A stretch of DNA of 37,948 bases from Romboutsia weinsteinii (GCF_002250835.2 NZ_NOJY02000030.1:1-37948); one strand, 5' to 3'; shown: positions 1-8,718, counted from the first letter of the stretch. Program-made: numbers and translations. The notes: a model not told the origin generated them from the sequence alone.

Positions 1-570
1 TAGTACAGATGATAAAGGATCAAAGTATTCATCATATACATGCTCAGCTATATCTATTCCAGATACAATATTTGGATGCCTACTTGCAATATATTCTGCT
101 ATATCAAACTCTTTTGTCCCTAATTTAACCTCTTCATTATATACATATACTTTTCTAGATGATGGATTAATAATTAAAGGACCAACTTCGATATTTGGAT
201 TTGTTCTACCATAAAATCTTCTTATCACAGCTTGTATCCTTGCTCTTAGCTCTATAATTTGAAATGGCTTTACTATATAATCATCAGCCCCTAGATCAAG
301 ACCTCTTGCTAATTCAGTTACCTCATCTCTTGCTGTAACGATTATTACCGGAATATCTAACTTATTACTTCTGAAAAACTCTAGTATACTTATTCCATCT
401 TTATCAGGTAAATTTAAATCCAGTAAAATAACATCATACTCATTGATGAATGCCTTTTCTTCTCCATCAAATCCATTATTTGCCACGTCTACCACTAGAC
501 CTTCATTTTCTAATCCTACTTTCATATTATAAGAAAGTTCTTTATTGTCCTCTATTATTAATACTCTCAT
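1..570 (-). CDS. OmpR/PhoB-family response regulator, partial
   Basis: This is the 5' part (190 codons) of a two-component response regulator; the gene continues past the left edge. The ATG is at 570-568. The receiver domain shows an acidic pair E7-D8, phosphoacceptor Asp51 (in LLDLNLPDKDG), Thr79 and Lys101 (in VKPF). From about residue 130 a winged-helix DNA-binding domain begins, and its recognition helix region is reached at the edge. It is the first gene downstream of the terminator that closes the MacAB-like operon. In many Firmicutes a regulator and kinase sit beside such exporters and control them, so I infer that this pair (the kinase probably lies just outside) responds to an envelope-active compound. 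The family call is firm; the target is a guess. Confidence 0.93.
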   Translation of the reverse strand, partial: MRVLIIEDNKELSYNMKVGLENEGLVVDVANNGFDGEEKAFINEYDVILLDLNLPDKDGISILEFFRSNKLDIPVIIVTARDEVTELARGLDLGADDYIVKPFQIIELRARIQAVIRRFYGRTNPNIEVGPLIINPSSRKVYVYNEEVKLGTKEFDIAEYIASRHPNIVSGIDIAEHVYDEYFDPLSSVL

Positions 571-705
571 ATAATTTTCTCCTAAATATCCATTGATAAT
601 TATAGTACAACCTCTTACTTTCTATCTTTAATGTTATACAATTATTATATCTAATATAATAAAATAATTGCATCTATCATATATATCACTATAATCAAAT
701 AGTAT

Positions 706-761
706 AAAATAAAAACACAAATAGTGCTAGTTTAGATAACTACCAACTAGTTTTATTTGTG
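706..761 (-). terminator. Terminator of the MacAB-like operon
   Basis: On the minus strand CACAAATA (761-754) pairs with TATTTGTG (723-716), with an inner CTAG/CTAG pairing, and a T-rich tract follows (715-706). It lies 37 bases beyond the lipoprotein stop and separates the export operon from the response regulator. Confidence 0.7.
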
Positions 762-797
762 CTCTAAATTTAGAATTTTATGTTTTATATATTTTTA

Positions 798-992
798 TTA
801 CTTATCTATCTCTACCATACCACTTTCAAGTAGCTTAGCTTTTTCTTCTTCCGTTAGAGGCTTCATATCTGATGGGGCTTCTAATTTACCATCAGTATTA
901 TTAGGTACATTTGATTGTTCCTTACATCCTACTGCTCCTAATGCTATCATTCCTGCTATTAATACCATAGATAACTTTTTATTAAATTTCAT
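798..992 (-). CDS. Small putative lipoprotein, 64 aa
   Basis: The protein has a lysine-rich start, a hydrophobic stretch (about residues 8-20) and a lipobox ending in AVGC, with the cysteine at about residue 23. It is therefore expected to be lipid-anchored on the outer face of the membrane. The mature part is only about 40 residues, acidic and polar, with no domain that I recognise. An AGGAGG site lies just upstream of the ATG. It is the last gene of the adaptor-ATPase-permease operon, 47 bases after the permease, and a terminator follows. Its role is unknown; it may be an accessory of the exporter or of its sensing system. Confidence 0.8.
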   Translation of the reverse strand: MKFNKKLSMVLIAGMIALGAVGCKEQSNVPNNTDGKLEAPSDMKPLTEEEKAKLLESGMVEIDK

Positions 993-1039
993 TTTATTAC
1001 TCCTCCTTGAATTTTTATTAATTTATAATTTATATTTGC

Positions 1040-2203
1040 TTATTCTGATTTTAGGGCTACTATTGGCTGTAACTTAGATGCTTTATTAGCTGGAGATATA
1101 CCAAATATCACTCCCATAAGTACTGCAAATCCTACTGATGCAAATACAACATTCCATGCTATATACGAATCTGCATTCATTGATTTTAATATTGGAAAAG
1201 ATCCAAATATACCAATTGTTGCTCCTATAAAACCTCCTATAAAGCTTATAGTCAATGACTCTACTAGGAACTGTATCAATATAAACTTCCTAGGTGATCC
1301 TAATGCTTTTCTTATACCTATCTCTTTAGTTCTTTCTGTTACAGATACGAGCATCATATTCATTATCCCTATTCCAGCTACAAACAGTGACACACTAGCA
1401 ATTGCTCCAACCATTAAATTCATAGTTGCATCCATCGATTTTTGCGCATCTATCATTTCCTTATTACTTCTTACATCTAAGTCTCTTTGATTTATTCCTT
1501 TTGATGTAAAGTGATTATTTATCTCTAGCATTGCTTTCCTTATATTGTCTACTGATTTAACTTGTATATTTAGCTTTCCTATATCACTTATACCTAAGTC
1601 AATTTGAGCAGTCTTATAAGGCATATATATACTTATATCTTCTGTTGATTCATAACTATCTCCATAAGGAGCTAATACACCTACAACTTTATATGGAATA
1701 GCATTAATTATTACTACTTTTCCTATCGGATCTTCTTTAGGAAATAATTTTTTAGATACTGAGCTACCTAGAACTATAACTTTAGTTGATAAGTCATTAT
1801 CTACTGGCATTATAAATCTTCCTTTATCTAGCTTACCTCCATTTAATTGTATAAATTTCCAATCTGTGCCAACTATATTTTGATTTTCATCTTTTTTGTT
1901 ATAACTTACAACTGATGATTTACTTATTTCTGGAGATATTTCCTTTATTTCAGACATTCTCTTAAGTTGAATTATATCTCCCTCTGTAATTTTTCTATCT
2001 TGACTATATATACTTGTTGTAATTAAATCTAGTGGCTTTGACTCCATACTTTTATTAATACTTTGCCTACTACCTATAGATATAGTAACGAATAGAATTA
2101 CACTTGCCGTACCAATTGCTATACCTAACATAGTAAGGAATGATCGTAATTTATTGGATTTAATTTCACCTAATGCCATCTTGACTATTTGGAAAAGATT
2201 CAT
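1040..2203 (-). CDS. MacB/FtsX-type ABC transporter permease
   Basis: A 387-residue permease of the MacB/FtsX family. One transmembrane helix lies near the N-terminus (about 18-42), followed by a large external domain (about 45-265) and three C-terminal helices (about 270-380). The conserved motif VTERTKEIGIRKALGSPR sits after the second helix, as is usual in the family. Such permeases couple ATP hydrolysis in a separate LolD-like ATPase to extrusion of, or mechanical work on, substrates outside the membrane. The ATPase gene is 12 bases upstream and an adaptor precedes that, so the three should form one MacAB-like complex. In Firmicutes these complexes often handle peptides or antibiotics; the substrate cannot be read from the sequence. 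Confidence 0.92.
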   Translation of the reverse strand: MNLFQIVKMALGEIKSNKLRSFLTMLGIAIGTASVILFVTISIGSRQSINKSMESKPLDLITTSIYSQDRKITEGDIIQLKRMSEIKEISPEISKSSVVSYNKKDENQNIVGTDWKFIQLNGGKLDKGRFIMPVDNDLSTKVIVLGSSVSKKLFPKEDPIGKVVIINAIPYKVVGVLAPYGDSYESTEDISIYMPYKTAQIDLGISDIGKLNIQVKSVDNIRKAMLEINNHFTSKGINQRDLDVRSNKEMIDAQKSMDATMNLMVGAIASVSLFVAGIGIMNMMLVSVTERTKEIGIRKALGSPRKFILIQFLVESLTISFIGGFIGATIGIFGSFPILKSMNADSYIAWNVVFASVGFAVLMGVIFGISPANKASKLQPIVALKSE

Positions 2204-2215
2204 ATACGATACCTC

Positions 2216-2890
2216 CTATTCAAATATTTCACCGTCTTTTATTCGTATCAATCTCTTAGCATTTTTAGCAATATCCATGTCATGAGTTATCATAACTATA
2301 GTTTTTCCTTCTTTATTAAGTTTTTCTAATATTTCAAGTATCTCTTTACTTGTTTTACTATCTAATGCTCCTGTTGGCTCATCAGCTAATAGTATCTGTG
2401 GGTTTGTAGCCAAAGCTCTAGCAATCGCTACTCTTTGTTGCTGACCACCAGATAATTGGTTAGGTCTATGATATTTTCTACTCTCTAGACCAACTTTAGC
2501 TAAGCATTCTGTAGCTATTTCCCTTCTCTCCTTAGGACTTTTCCCTTGGTATATAAGTGGTAACTCTACATTTTCTAGGGATGATAGTTTATTTAACAGA
2601 TTGAAGTTTTGGAATATAAATCCAATTGTTTTGTTTCTTACTGAACTCAACTCATCTTCACTTAAAGATTTGATACTTTTTCCGTCCAGAATGTATTCCC
2701 CTTCATCCGATAAATCTAGACATCCAATAATATTCATAAAAGTAGATTTTCCAGAACCTGATGGACCAATTATAGATACAAATTGACCTTTTTTAATATC
2801 TAAAGATACCTTTTTTAAAATAGTAACGTTCTCTTCCCCCAAGCTATAAGACTTTACTAAATCTCTAGCTTGGATTACATATTCGCTCAT
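2216..2890 (-). CDS. MacB/LolD-type ABC transporter ATP-binding protein
   Basis: A 224-residue ATPase with every nucleotide-binding motif: Walker A GPSGSGKST, Q-loop IFQNFNLL, signature LSGGQQQRVA, Walker B ILLADEPTGALD and the switch histidine in MITHD. The ADEPTGALD form and the length are typical of the LolD/MacB/SalX group, which pairs with FtsX-like permeases. It lies between the adaptor gene (12 bases upstream) and the permease gene (12 bases downstream). It powers the transporter from the cytoplasmic side. Confidence 0.95.
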   Translation of the reverse strand: MSEYVIQARDLVKSYSLGEENVTILKKVSLDIKKGQFVSIIGPSGSGKSTFMNIIGCLDLSDEGEYILDGKSIKSLSEDELSSVRNKTIGFIFQNFNLLNKLSSLENVELPLIYQGKSPKERREIATECLAKVGLESRKYHRPNQLSGGQQQRVAIARALATNPQILLADEPTGALDSKTSKEILEILEKLNKEGKTIVMITHDMDIAKNAKRLIRIKDGEIFE

Positions 2891-2902
2891 AGTTTTACCT
2901 CT

Positions 2903-3958
2903 CTACTTCCCACTACCTGAAACATTTATTGGTAATGATAGATTTATTTTTTCTCCTTCTGATAAACCATTTGTAATCTCTATATACTCTGAATCAGTTA
3001 TTCCTATGTCTACATATTTTTTTTCATTAGTATCTGCTACTATAACATAGTATCCTTTTTCATCTTTTTGTACAGATGATACTGGTACTTTTACTATATC
3101 TTTCTTTTCGCTAACTAAAATGGTTGCAGTTACAGCCATACCATCTCTTAAGTCACCTATAATCAGGTCATTTTCTGTAACCCAACCACTTGTTTCGATA
3201 TCTACTTCTACTTTGTACCATTTATCCTTTTTGTCTATGATTTTAACATCTTCATTTTGAGTTAACTTCATAAGGTTTTTACTTCCTGCTGAATTACTTG
3301 CTTTGAGATTTATATCTGATTTAGATATTTTTGCATGCTCATTTTCTTTATTTATACCCTTTAGTGCTACGCTGTCTTTTGATATCCATCCTTCCGTTCC
3401 ATCTTCTAGCTTAATTTTCATCCAACTATTTTTTCTTTCTAATATTTCAAAATTTTTACCTTTTTCTATTTTAGCCACAGTTTCATATTCTTTAGTCGGA
3501 CCTTTTCTTACATTTGTCTCATTATATTTATTTTCTCCTGTTTCAAGTATTCTCTTTGGTATTGATACCGTTACAATATAAGATGCATTCTCTCCTTCTT
3601 CTGATTTATTTGATATATCTACTATTTTCCCTTTTATTATATCTTCTGGAAATGCCTTTGCTTTTATTTCTACAGTTTGATTTAGTTGTACTTTAGATAT
3701 ATCATACTCATTTAATTTTAGTGTAAGCTTTAGATCATTAAGATTTGAACCTTCGCTATCGATAAGTGTAACCTTTCCGCCAATTGATATAGTTACTCTT
3801 AAATCGCCCTTTTCACTGCTTACGTTGTTCATTGATGCAATAGTTGCTATTTCTTGCTGATTCTTTTCTTCCATTTGATTTATTCCCACAAATGCTCCTG
3901 CACCTAGTATACTTAGTGATACCACTCCAATAACTATTAACTTTTTTGGTTTTTTCAT
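2903..3958 (-). CDS. MacA/HlyD-like adaptor with two inserted SH3-like domains
   Basis: A 351-residue membrane-anchored adaptor. A single transmembrane helix lies at about 8-25. A short beta-barrel/lipoyl-like part follows (about 50-140; VEIKAKAFPEDIIKGKIVDI), and the C-terminal part (about 268-345; RDGMAVTATI, VKVPVSSVQ) is typical of HlyD/MacA adaptors. Between them are two tandem SH3b-like units, about 145-198 (NVRKGPTKEY...GTEGWISKDSV) and 212-266 (INLKASNSAG...TSGWVTENDL). No long coiled-coil hairpin is seen. Bacterial SH3 domains usually bind cell wall, so I infer that the adaptor may contact peptidoglycan. It is the first gene of the operon. Family assignment is firm; the meaning of the insert is inference. 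Confidence 0.87.
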   Translation of the reverse strand: MKKPKKLIVIGVVSLSILGAGAFVGINQMEEKNQQEIATIASMNNVSSEKGDLRVTISIGGKVTLIDSEGSNLNDLKLTLKLNEYDISKVQLNQTVEIKAKAFPEDIIKGKIVDISNKSEEGENASYIVTVSIPKRILETGENKYNETNVRKGPTKEYETVAKIEKGKNFEILERKNSWMKIKLEDGTEGWISKDSVALKGINKENEHAKISKSDINLKASNSAGSKNLMKLTQNEDVKIIDKKDKWYKVEVDIETSGWVTENDLIIGDLRDGMAVTATILVSEKKDIVKVPVSSVQKDEKGYYVIVADTNEKKYVDIGITDSEYIEITNGLSEGEKINLSLPINVSGSGK

Positions 3959-4108
3959 AACTAATCTCCTTAAATATTTTCATCGCTATAAATTAAATTT
4001 TATATTAGTTCATTTTTTTCTTTTATTAACCCTTTGCTCGATATGAGTATATCATTCTAATGTTAATCTATTGTTTACGGTAGTTATTATCTAACTTATT
4101 CTATATTA

Positions 4109-4143
4109 ATAAAAAAGAGCATTGCTAAATAACCAATGCTCTT
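4109..4143 (-). terminator. Terminator after the LytTR-DUF3021 pair
   Basis: On the minus strand AAGAGCATTG (4143-4134) pairs perfectly with CAATGCTCTT (4124-4115) around a 9-base loop, followed by Ts. Confidence 0.88.
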
Positions 4144-4205
4144 CGCTGACTTGCAATTATATACATCACCACATGATGTTTATATTATTGACTTTGTTTC
4201 TACCC

Positions 4206-4649
4206 CTACTTATTCTGAAATTTGTGAAGACCTTTATTTAATTGATTAGTGTCTAATCTCAATACTATTCTCATTGCAAACCACATAGCTACTAATCCTC
4301 CTTCTAAAATTATTAGAAGAACTACATTTGCCCACATTGGTATACCTACAAACCATTTGAATATAATTGCTGAACCTATGAATAATAAATTAGAGCAAAT
4401 ACCCCATATAATTGTTCGATTAATCTCTTGTGCTCTATTTAAATCCCTATCCATAGGAAAACATGCTCTTTCAATAGCTGCTACTATAAATGAGACAACG
4501 ACCATCTCAAATATTGTTATTATCTTAATACTGTCTCCTCCAAGCAATAACTGTATGATACAAGCAAAAAATAATAGAGCTATAGTATAAATAGACATAT
4601 GAAGCTTTACATCTATTCCCCATCTATAAAATTTTAAGAACTCTCTCAT
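4206..4649 (-). CDS. DUF3021-type four-helix membrane protein
   Basis: A protein of about 147 residues with four hydrophobic helices and a short polar C-terminus. Its size, its topology and its position directly behind a LytTR regulator match the DUF3021 family, which is often encoded with LytTR proteins and may act as a membrane-bound partner or inhibitor. I chose the ATG at 4649 because a GAGAGG site lies in front of it. A TTG at 4682 and an ATG at 4667 are possible earlier starts in the same frame, but both overlap or touch the end of the upstream gene. With the chosen start the gap is 22 bases. The biochemical role is unknown. Confidence 0.78.
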   Translation of the reverse strand: MREFLKFYRWGIDVKLHMSIYTIALLFFACIIQLLLGGDSIKIITIFEMVVVSFIVAAIERACFPMDRDLNRAQEINRTIIWGICSNLLFIGSAIIFKWFVGIPMWANVVLLIILEGGLVAMWFAMRIVLRLDTNQLNKGLHKFQNK

Positions 4650-4671
4650 ATTTAACCATCCTCTCATTAAT

Positions 4672-5109
4672 TTATAATCCAAGACGTTGTCTTAGTATAG
4701 GTGCATAGTGACGAGAAACTATTACCTTTTCTTCATTTTTAATTTTGGCTTCTATTCTACCTGCTGCACAACTTCGTAGTGAGGAGATATGATGTAAATT
4801 CACAACCATAGACTTACTTATTCGGCAAAAACCTACGTCCTCATAGCTAGCCTCAAGTTCTCCTAAGTTAAAAGTAGTCTGATAAATCGCATTTTCACAA
4901 TAAAGGAACATCTTTTCATCAACTGATTCTGCATAAAGAATATCTTCTGGCGATAGAAATTCTAACTTATGCTTTTCTTGCCAAGCACATATTTTCTGTG
5001 TACGAGATTTTAAGAATCCTAGAATATGAAGAATCTCTTCATCGATACTTTTACATTTTAGTATAATTTCATTTTCATCTGTGTCACAGTGCTGAACCGT
5101 TATCTTCAT
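4672..5109 (-). CDS. LytTR-family DNA-binding regulator
   Basis: A 145-residue protein made largely of a LytTR domain. Its central and C-terminal parts show the family pattern: ILYAESVDEKMFLYC, FCRISKSMVVNLHHISSL and KVIVSRHYAPILRQRL. There is no receiver domain, so control must come from another route, most likely the membrane protein encoded next. The ATG at 5109 is preceded by AAAGGAGGTG at good spacing. The frame is open to 5205, but the extra 32 residues are low-complexity and lack a ribosome site. Related stand-alone LytTR proteins control competence, bacteriocin or membrane-stress genes and often their own operon. Confidence 0.88.
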   Translation of the reverse strand: MKITVQHCDTDENEIILKCKSIDEEILHILGFLKSRTQKICAWQEKHKLEFLSPEDILYAESVDEKMFLYCENAIYQTTFNLGELEASYEDVGFCRISKSMVVNLHHISSLRSCAAGRIEAKIKNEEKVIVSRHYAPILRQRLGL

Positions 5110-5304
5110 CTTACACCTCCTTTTATTAGTGTTTAAAATAATAGTATGATTTTTAATATTTAGTTGCAATATGTGTACCTGTAAGATGCTAATACTTAAC
5201 TCCAAGATACATTTTTTATTATTAAACCTATGTACTTTCCTATTCTATCATGCTAAATAACGCTTTTCGTATTCTAACCGTAAAATCTTACTATTAATAT
5301 ATAA

Positions 5305-5342
5305 AAATAACCGCCCCAAGATATTACTATCTTAAGCCGGTT
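5305..5342 (-). terminator. Terminator after hcp
   Basis: On the minus strand AACCGGCTTAAGATA pairs with TATCTTGGGGCGGTT around a GTAA loop (about 5342-5309), with G-T pairs and one mismatch, and a T-rich run follows. It starts 30 bases beyond the hcp stop. Confidence 0.8.
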
Positions 5343-5372
5343 GTTATATATATTGATTGATATTTACTATAT

Positions 5373-7046
5373 CTATATACCTTGCTGTAAGCAAGTTTTC
5401 AAATCATCGTCAGGAGTACTTATTGGTCTTATATTAAATGTGTCTACTAAGTATTGAAGTACATTCGGACTTAAAAATGCAGGAAGCGTGGGACCTAAGT
5501 ATATTCCATTTATGCCTAAAGATAAAAGCGCTAACAAGTCAGCTACTGCTTTTTGCTCATACCAAGATAAAATTATTGATATAGGTAATCCATTTACATC
5601 TGTATCGAATGCATCTGCAAGTGCTGTAGCAATTCTAACAGCTGAATATGCATCATTGCATTGACCAATATCCAATAATCGTGGCAATCCTGCTACTTCA
5701 CCAAATTCCAATTTATTGAATCTATATTTACCACATGCTAGTGTTAATATTACACAATCTTCAGGTACTTTTTTAGCAAATTCAGTATAGTAATTTCTAC
5801 CTGGTCTTGCTCCATCACATCCTCCAATTAAGAAGAAATGTCTTAACTTACCTTCTTTTACTGCATTTACTATAGTATCAGCATGACTTAAAGTAGCATG
5901 GTGACCAAATCCTACTAATATCTCATGTGGCTCTTGATCTTCCTTGTATCCGCCTAGTTCCAATGCTTTGCTTATTATTTCACTGAAATCTTTTTTACCC
6001 TCTTCATTTTTTCCAATATGTTTTACGCCATCCCAACCTACAACACTAGTACTAAAGATCCTATCTTTATAACTATCCCTTGGTCTCATAAGACAGTTTG
6101 TAGTCATAAGTATACATCCCGGTATATTATCAAATTCCTTTTGTTGATCTTGCCATGCTCCACCGAAGTTTCCTACTAGATGTGAATATTTTTTTAACTC
6201 TGGATATCCATGACAAGGTATCATTTCACCATGTGTGTATATATTAATTCCTTTTCCTTCTGTTTGTTCAAGAATCATTTGAAGATCTTTTAGATCATGT
6301 CCTGAAACTACTATAAATGGGCCTTTTTTAAGATGTACATTTACCTTATGAGGTGATGGATTTTTGTAAACTGTAGTGTTAGCTTCATCTAGTTTTTGCA
6401 TTACAGCAACACTCATATCTCCAGTTCTCATAGTCCATCTTATTAAGTCTTCTACAGATAAACTATCATCAGTAGTTGCTTCAAGTGCTCTTATGTAAAA
6501 ATTATCTACTTGGTTACTAAAATATCCTAACTCTCTTGATTGATGACCATAAGCGCTTATTCCCTTTAATCCATATACTATAGTTTGTCTTAGAGAACGA
6601 ATATCTGGATCTAATTCTTTATCGTACATTATACCTGCTTTTACAGCATCCTTAAGCATTTGAGCCTTAGTATCACTCAGATTATATGTAGCGTGTTCTG
6701 TATCATTTTTAATACTTCCGACCTTACTTCTTAAACCTTCTTTTATTTTTTGAGATTGTTTTAACATTTCAACATGAACATCAGCGTCAAAATTTACATT
6801 AGTTAATGTAGTAAACAAAGAATTTTCTACAAAGCTAACTATATCTTTATCTATATTTTCATCTTTTTTGATAAGCTCATTAGCATAGCAACTTATTCCT
6901 TTTATCTGATATATAAGTAAGTCTTGAAGTCCAGCTATCTCTGGAGTTTTTCCACACACACCCATTTTAGTGCATCCCTTACCTCCTGCAGTCTGCTCAC
7001 ATTGATAGCAAAACATTGGGTATTCTAAATCCATATTATTTCCCAT
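5373..7046 (-). CDS. hcp: Hybrid-cluster protein (hydroxylamine/NO reductase)
   Basis: A 557-residue cytoplasmic redox enzyme. The N-terminal iron-sulfur motif is Cys13-x2-Cys16-x8-Cys25-x5-Cys31, the spacing of the class found in anaerobes and sulfate reducers rather than the E. coli spacing. The hybrid-cluster ligand motifs are all visible: VSGHDLKDL, THGEMIPCHGYPEL, TTNCLMRP, IGGCDGARPG, TLACGKYRFN, IGQCNDAYS and SWYEQKAVADLL. The family reduces hydroxylamine in vitro and is linked to NO and nitrosative stress. The ATG at 7046 has an AGGAGG site; an 18-codon extension (to 7100) has none and is unlikely. The gene ends in its own terminator and lies downstream of a PAS kinase gene. No hcr reductase gene is adjacent. 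Confidence 0.97.
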   Translation of the reverse strand: MGNNMDLEYPMFCYQCEQTAGGKGCTKMGVCGKTPEIAGLQDLLIYQIKGISCYANELIKKDENIDKDIVSFVENSLFTTLTNVNFDADVHVEMLKQSQKIKEGLRSKVGSIKNDTEHATYNLSDTKAQMLKDAVKAGIMYDKELDPDIRSLRQTIVYGLKGISAYGHQSRELGYFSNQVDNFYIRALEATTDDSLSVEDLIRWTMRTGDMSVAVMQKLDEANTTVYKNPSPHKVNVHLKKGPFIVVSGHDLKDLQMILEQTEGKGINIYTHGEMIPCHGYPELKKYSHLVGNFGGAWQDQQKEFDNIPGCILMTTNCLMRPRDSYKDRIFSTSVVGWDGVKHIGKNEEGKKDFSEIISKALELGGYKEDQEPHEILVGFGHHATLSHADTIVNAVKEGKLRHFFLIGGCDGARPGRNYYTEFAKKVPEDCVILTLACGKYRFNKLEFGEVAGLPRLLDIGQCNDAYSAVRIATALADAFDTDVNGLPISIILSWYEQKAVADLLALLSLGINGIYLGPTLPAFLSPNVLQYLVDTFNIRPISTPDDDLKTCLQQGI

Positions 7047-7239
7047 ACCAATCCTCCTATTGTTCTTTTTCTTCACAATAAAAGTATTACCATATACCAA
7101 ACAAAATATATTCGTATATTGTATTTTATTTGTTTATTTCACCTACATTACATACTGATAATCCTAAATGTAAATCTCTTTATTTAATAAACTTATAGGC
7201 TACACGTCGTATTTTCTAACATATACTTGCTACGAATTA

Positions 7240-8412
7240 CTATGCATATATATCAGACAATTCCATCTTTATTCTTTCAATCATATTATCGTCTACTTTA
7301 TCGTGTGATAAATCTAACTCTTCATTCTCGTTGATTTTATTTGGTATAGATACGATGAATTCACTGCCTTTACCTAGCTCGCTTCTGACCGCTATAGTAC
7401 CTTGATGAATTTCAATTAAAGACTTACATAAAGCTAGACCAACACTGCTACCTTCTCCTACTTTAGTTAATCTATTTTCAACATTTGAAAAACTATCAAA
7501 TATATGGTCAATTCTATTATCATCTATTCCTATTCCTGTATCCTTAACAGATATATTAATGTATTCTCTCTTATCCTCTATACTTACTAGTACGCTACCA
7601 CCATGTTTATTAAACTTTATCGCATTAGATATTAAGTTTAATATTATCCTCTCTATTTTGCTTATATCAAAGCTGATTACCTTTTCTTCAATATTTGTAT
7701 CAAATATTAAGCTTATATCATTAAATGTTTTGTATCCATTAATCAATTCGCATATTGATTCAACAAAGTTAACTATCTCATAATTTCTTGGACTAAAATC
7801 TGTGCATCTTGTTTGGAAATTTGTTAGATCTATAAAGTTATTGGACAATTTTAATAATCTCAGGCAGTTTGTACTTATGAGTTGGAGGCAATTTATAAAG
7901 CAATCTTTACAGTTCTCTATATCGCATTTATTGCATTTATGATCTAGTAATTGTATTGAACTAAGAATCATATTTAAAGGAGTCCTAAATTCATGCTTCA
8001 TATTAGCAAAAAATCCCTCTCTTAATTTATCTAGTTCCTTTCTATAAGACACATCTTTCATTATCCCTAATATTCCATTAACATTACCACTATCATCAAA
8101 TGATGGCAATTTGGTTATCTCTACAAGTAGCTTTTCTCCATCTGACTTAACTATAGTCTGATCATAAATAACAGGTTTCTTATTGTTGATCACTTCGCTA
8201 TCTCGTACCCTACCTATATTAGATAACTTAGGAAGTATGTTTAATGTATTATAAGTCTTACCAAGTATCTCTTCCTGTGTCTTACCTATAAATTCATTAG
8301 CATAGCTTTTATTACAATATATATTTTTGTCTTCTAAATCTCTATAAAAAATATAATCTGGTATCATATCTAAAAGTGATTCTAATATATCTTTTGAATA
8401 ATTCTGTTCCAC
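7240..8412 (-). CDS. PAS sensor histidine kinase with a cysteine cluster
   Basis: A 390-residue soluble kinase without transmembrane helices. A PAS domain covers about 8-125 (MIPDYIFYRDLEDKNIYCN). The phosphoacceptor is His140 in MKHEFRTPLN. The ATPase domain has an N box with Asn263 (NLISNAIKF), a G1 box DTGIGI (291-296) and a GEGSSVGLALCKSL loop. In the dimerisation helices right after the H box lies Cys160-x2-Cys163-x4-Cys168-x2-Cys171-x3-Cys175, with Cys183 nearby. This could bind a metal or iron-sulfur cluster, or act as a thiol switch. No response regulator is adjacent. In clostridia such orphan kinases can feed Spo0A; that is a possibility only. It lies upstream of hcp, 193 bases away, same strand. 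Confidence 0.92.
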   Translation of the reverse strand: MEQNYSKDILESLLDMIPDYIFYRDLEDKNIYCNKSYANEFIGKTQEEILGKTYNTLNILPKLSNIGRVRDSEVINNKKPVIYDQTIVKSDGEKLLVEITKLPSFDDSGNVNGILGIMKDVSYRKELDKLREGFFANMKHEFRTPLNMILSSIQLLDHKCNKCDIENCKDCFINCLQLISTNCLRLLKLSNNFIDLTNFQTRCTDFSPRNYEIVNFVESICELINGYKTFNDISLIFDTNIEEKVISFDISKIERIILNLISNAIKFNKHGGSVLVSIEDKREYINISVKDTGIGIDDNRIDHIFDSFSNVENRLTKVGEGSSVGLALCKSLIEIHQGTIAVRSELGKGSEFIVSIPNKINENEELDLSHDKVDDNMIERIKMELSDIYA

Positions 8413-8439
8413 TAAGTTCCCCCCCTATTTTCTCTTCAT

Positions 8440-8466
8440 AAAAAAAGATTGTTTTTATAACAATCT
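8440..8466 (-). terminator. Terminator after the 43-residue gene
   Basis: On the minus strand AGATTGTT (8466-8459) pairs with AACAATCT (8453-8446) around a 5-base loop, followed by a run of Ts. It shows that the small gene upstream is a transcription unit separate from the kinase. Confidence 0.8.
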
Positions 8467-8586
8467 ATTAATTTTCAATCAGGATTTATGTTTTCTAAAT
8501 TAATATAACCCCTATATATTCACGAACTTTCTCGTATAAACCCTCTAGTTGATATGGAATATAAAATTGTTGTTTTAGTATAATAT

Positions 8587-8718
8587 TTACTCTTCTTCAT
8601 AGAGACGTTTGATATCTCTTACTAAAATTTCTACTATTATGTCTAGAGCATGATATTCTTCAGGTAATTCTTTTCTAATCACTTCTAATTTATCAGTCAA
8701 TGTTAATTCCGAATCCAT
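8587..8718 (-). CDS. Small acidic helical protein, 43 aa
   Basis: The minus strand carries a 44-codon frame: ATG at 8718, TAA at 8589-8587. An AGGAGGG ribosome site is well placed before it and a terminator lies 120 bases after it. The product is charged and probably two helices (DKLEVIRKELPEEYHALDII, then VEILVRDIKRLYEEE). Length and two-helix form recall Spo0E-like phosphatases, but the diagnostic SQELD motif is missing (ALD is in its place), so I do not assign that name. It is divergent from an XRE regulator, which may control it. Confidence 0.68.
   Translation of the reverse strand: MDSELTLTDKLEVIRKELPEEYHALDIIVEILVRDIKRLYEEE

Noticed and set aside
757..1077. Plus-strand frame of 106 codons
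   Set aside because: Antisense of the lipoprotein gene and the end of the permease; the hydrophobic composition is what an antisense of A+T-rich polar codons gives.
5230..5280. LytTR binding repeats upstream of the LytTR gene
   Set aside because: Two GTT-containing segments are present, but their spacing does not match the usual pair spacing of LytTR sites.
8587..8718. Naming the 43-residue protein Spo0E
   Set aside because: Size and helices fit, but the SQELD motif is absent.
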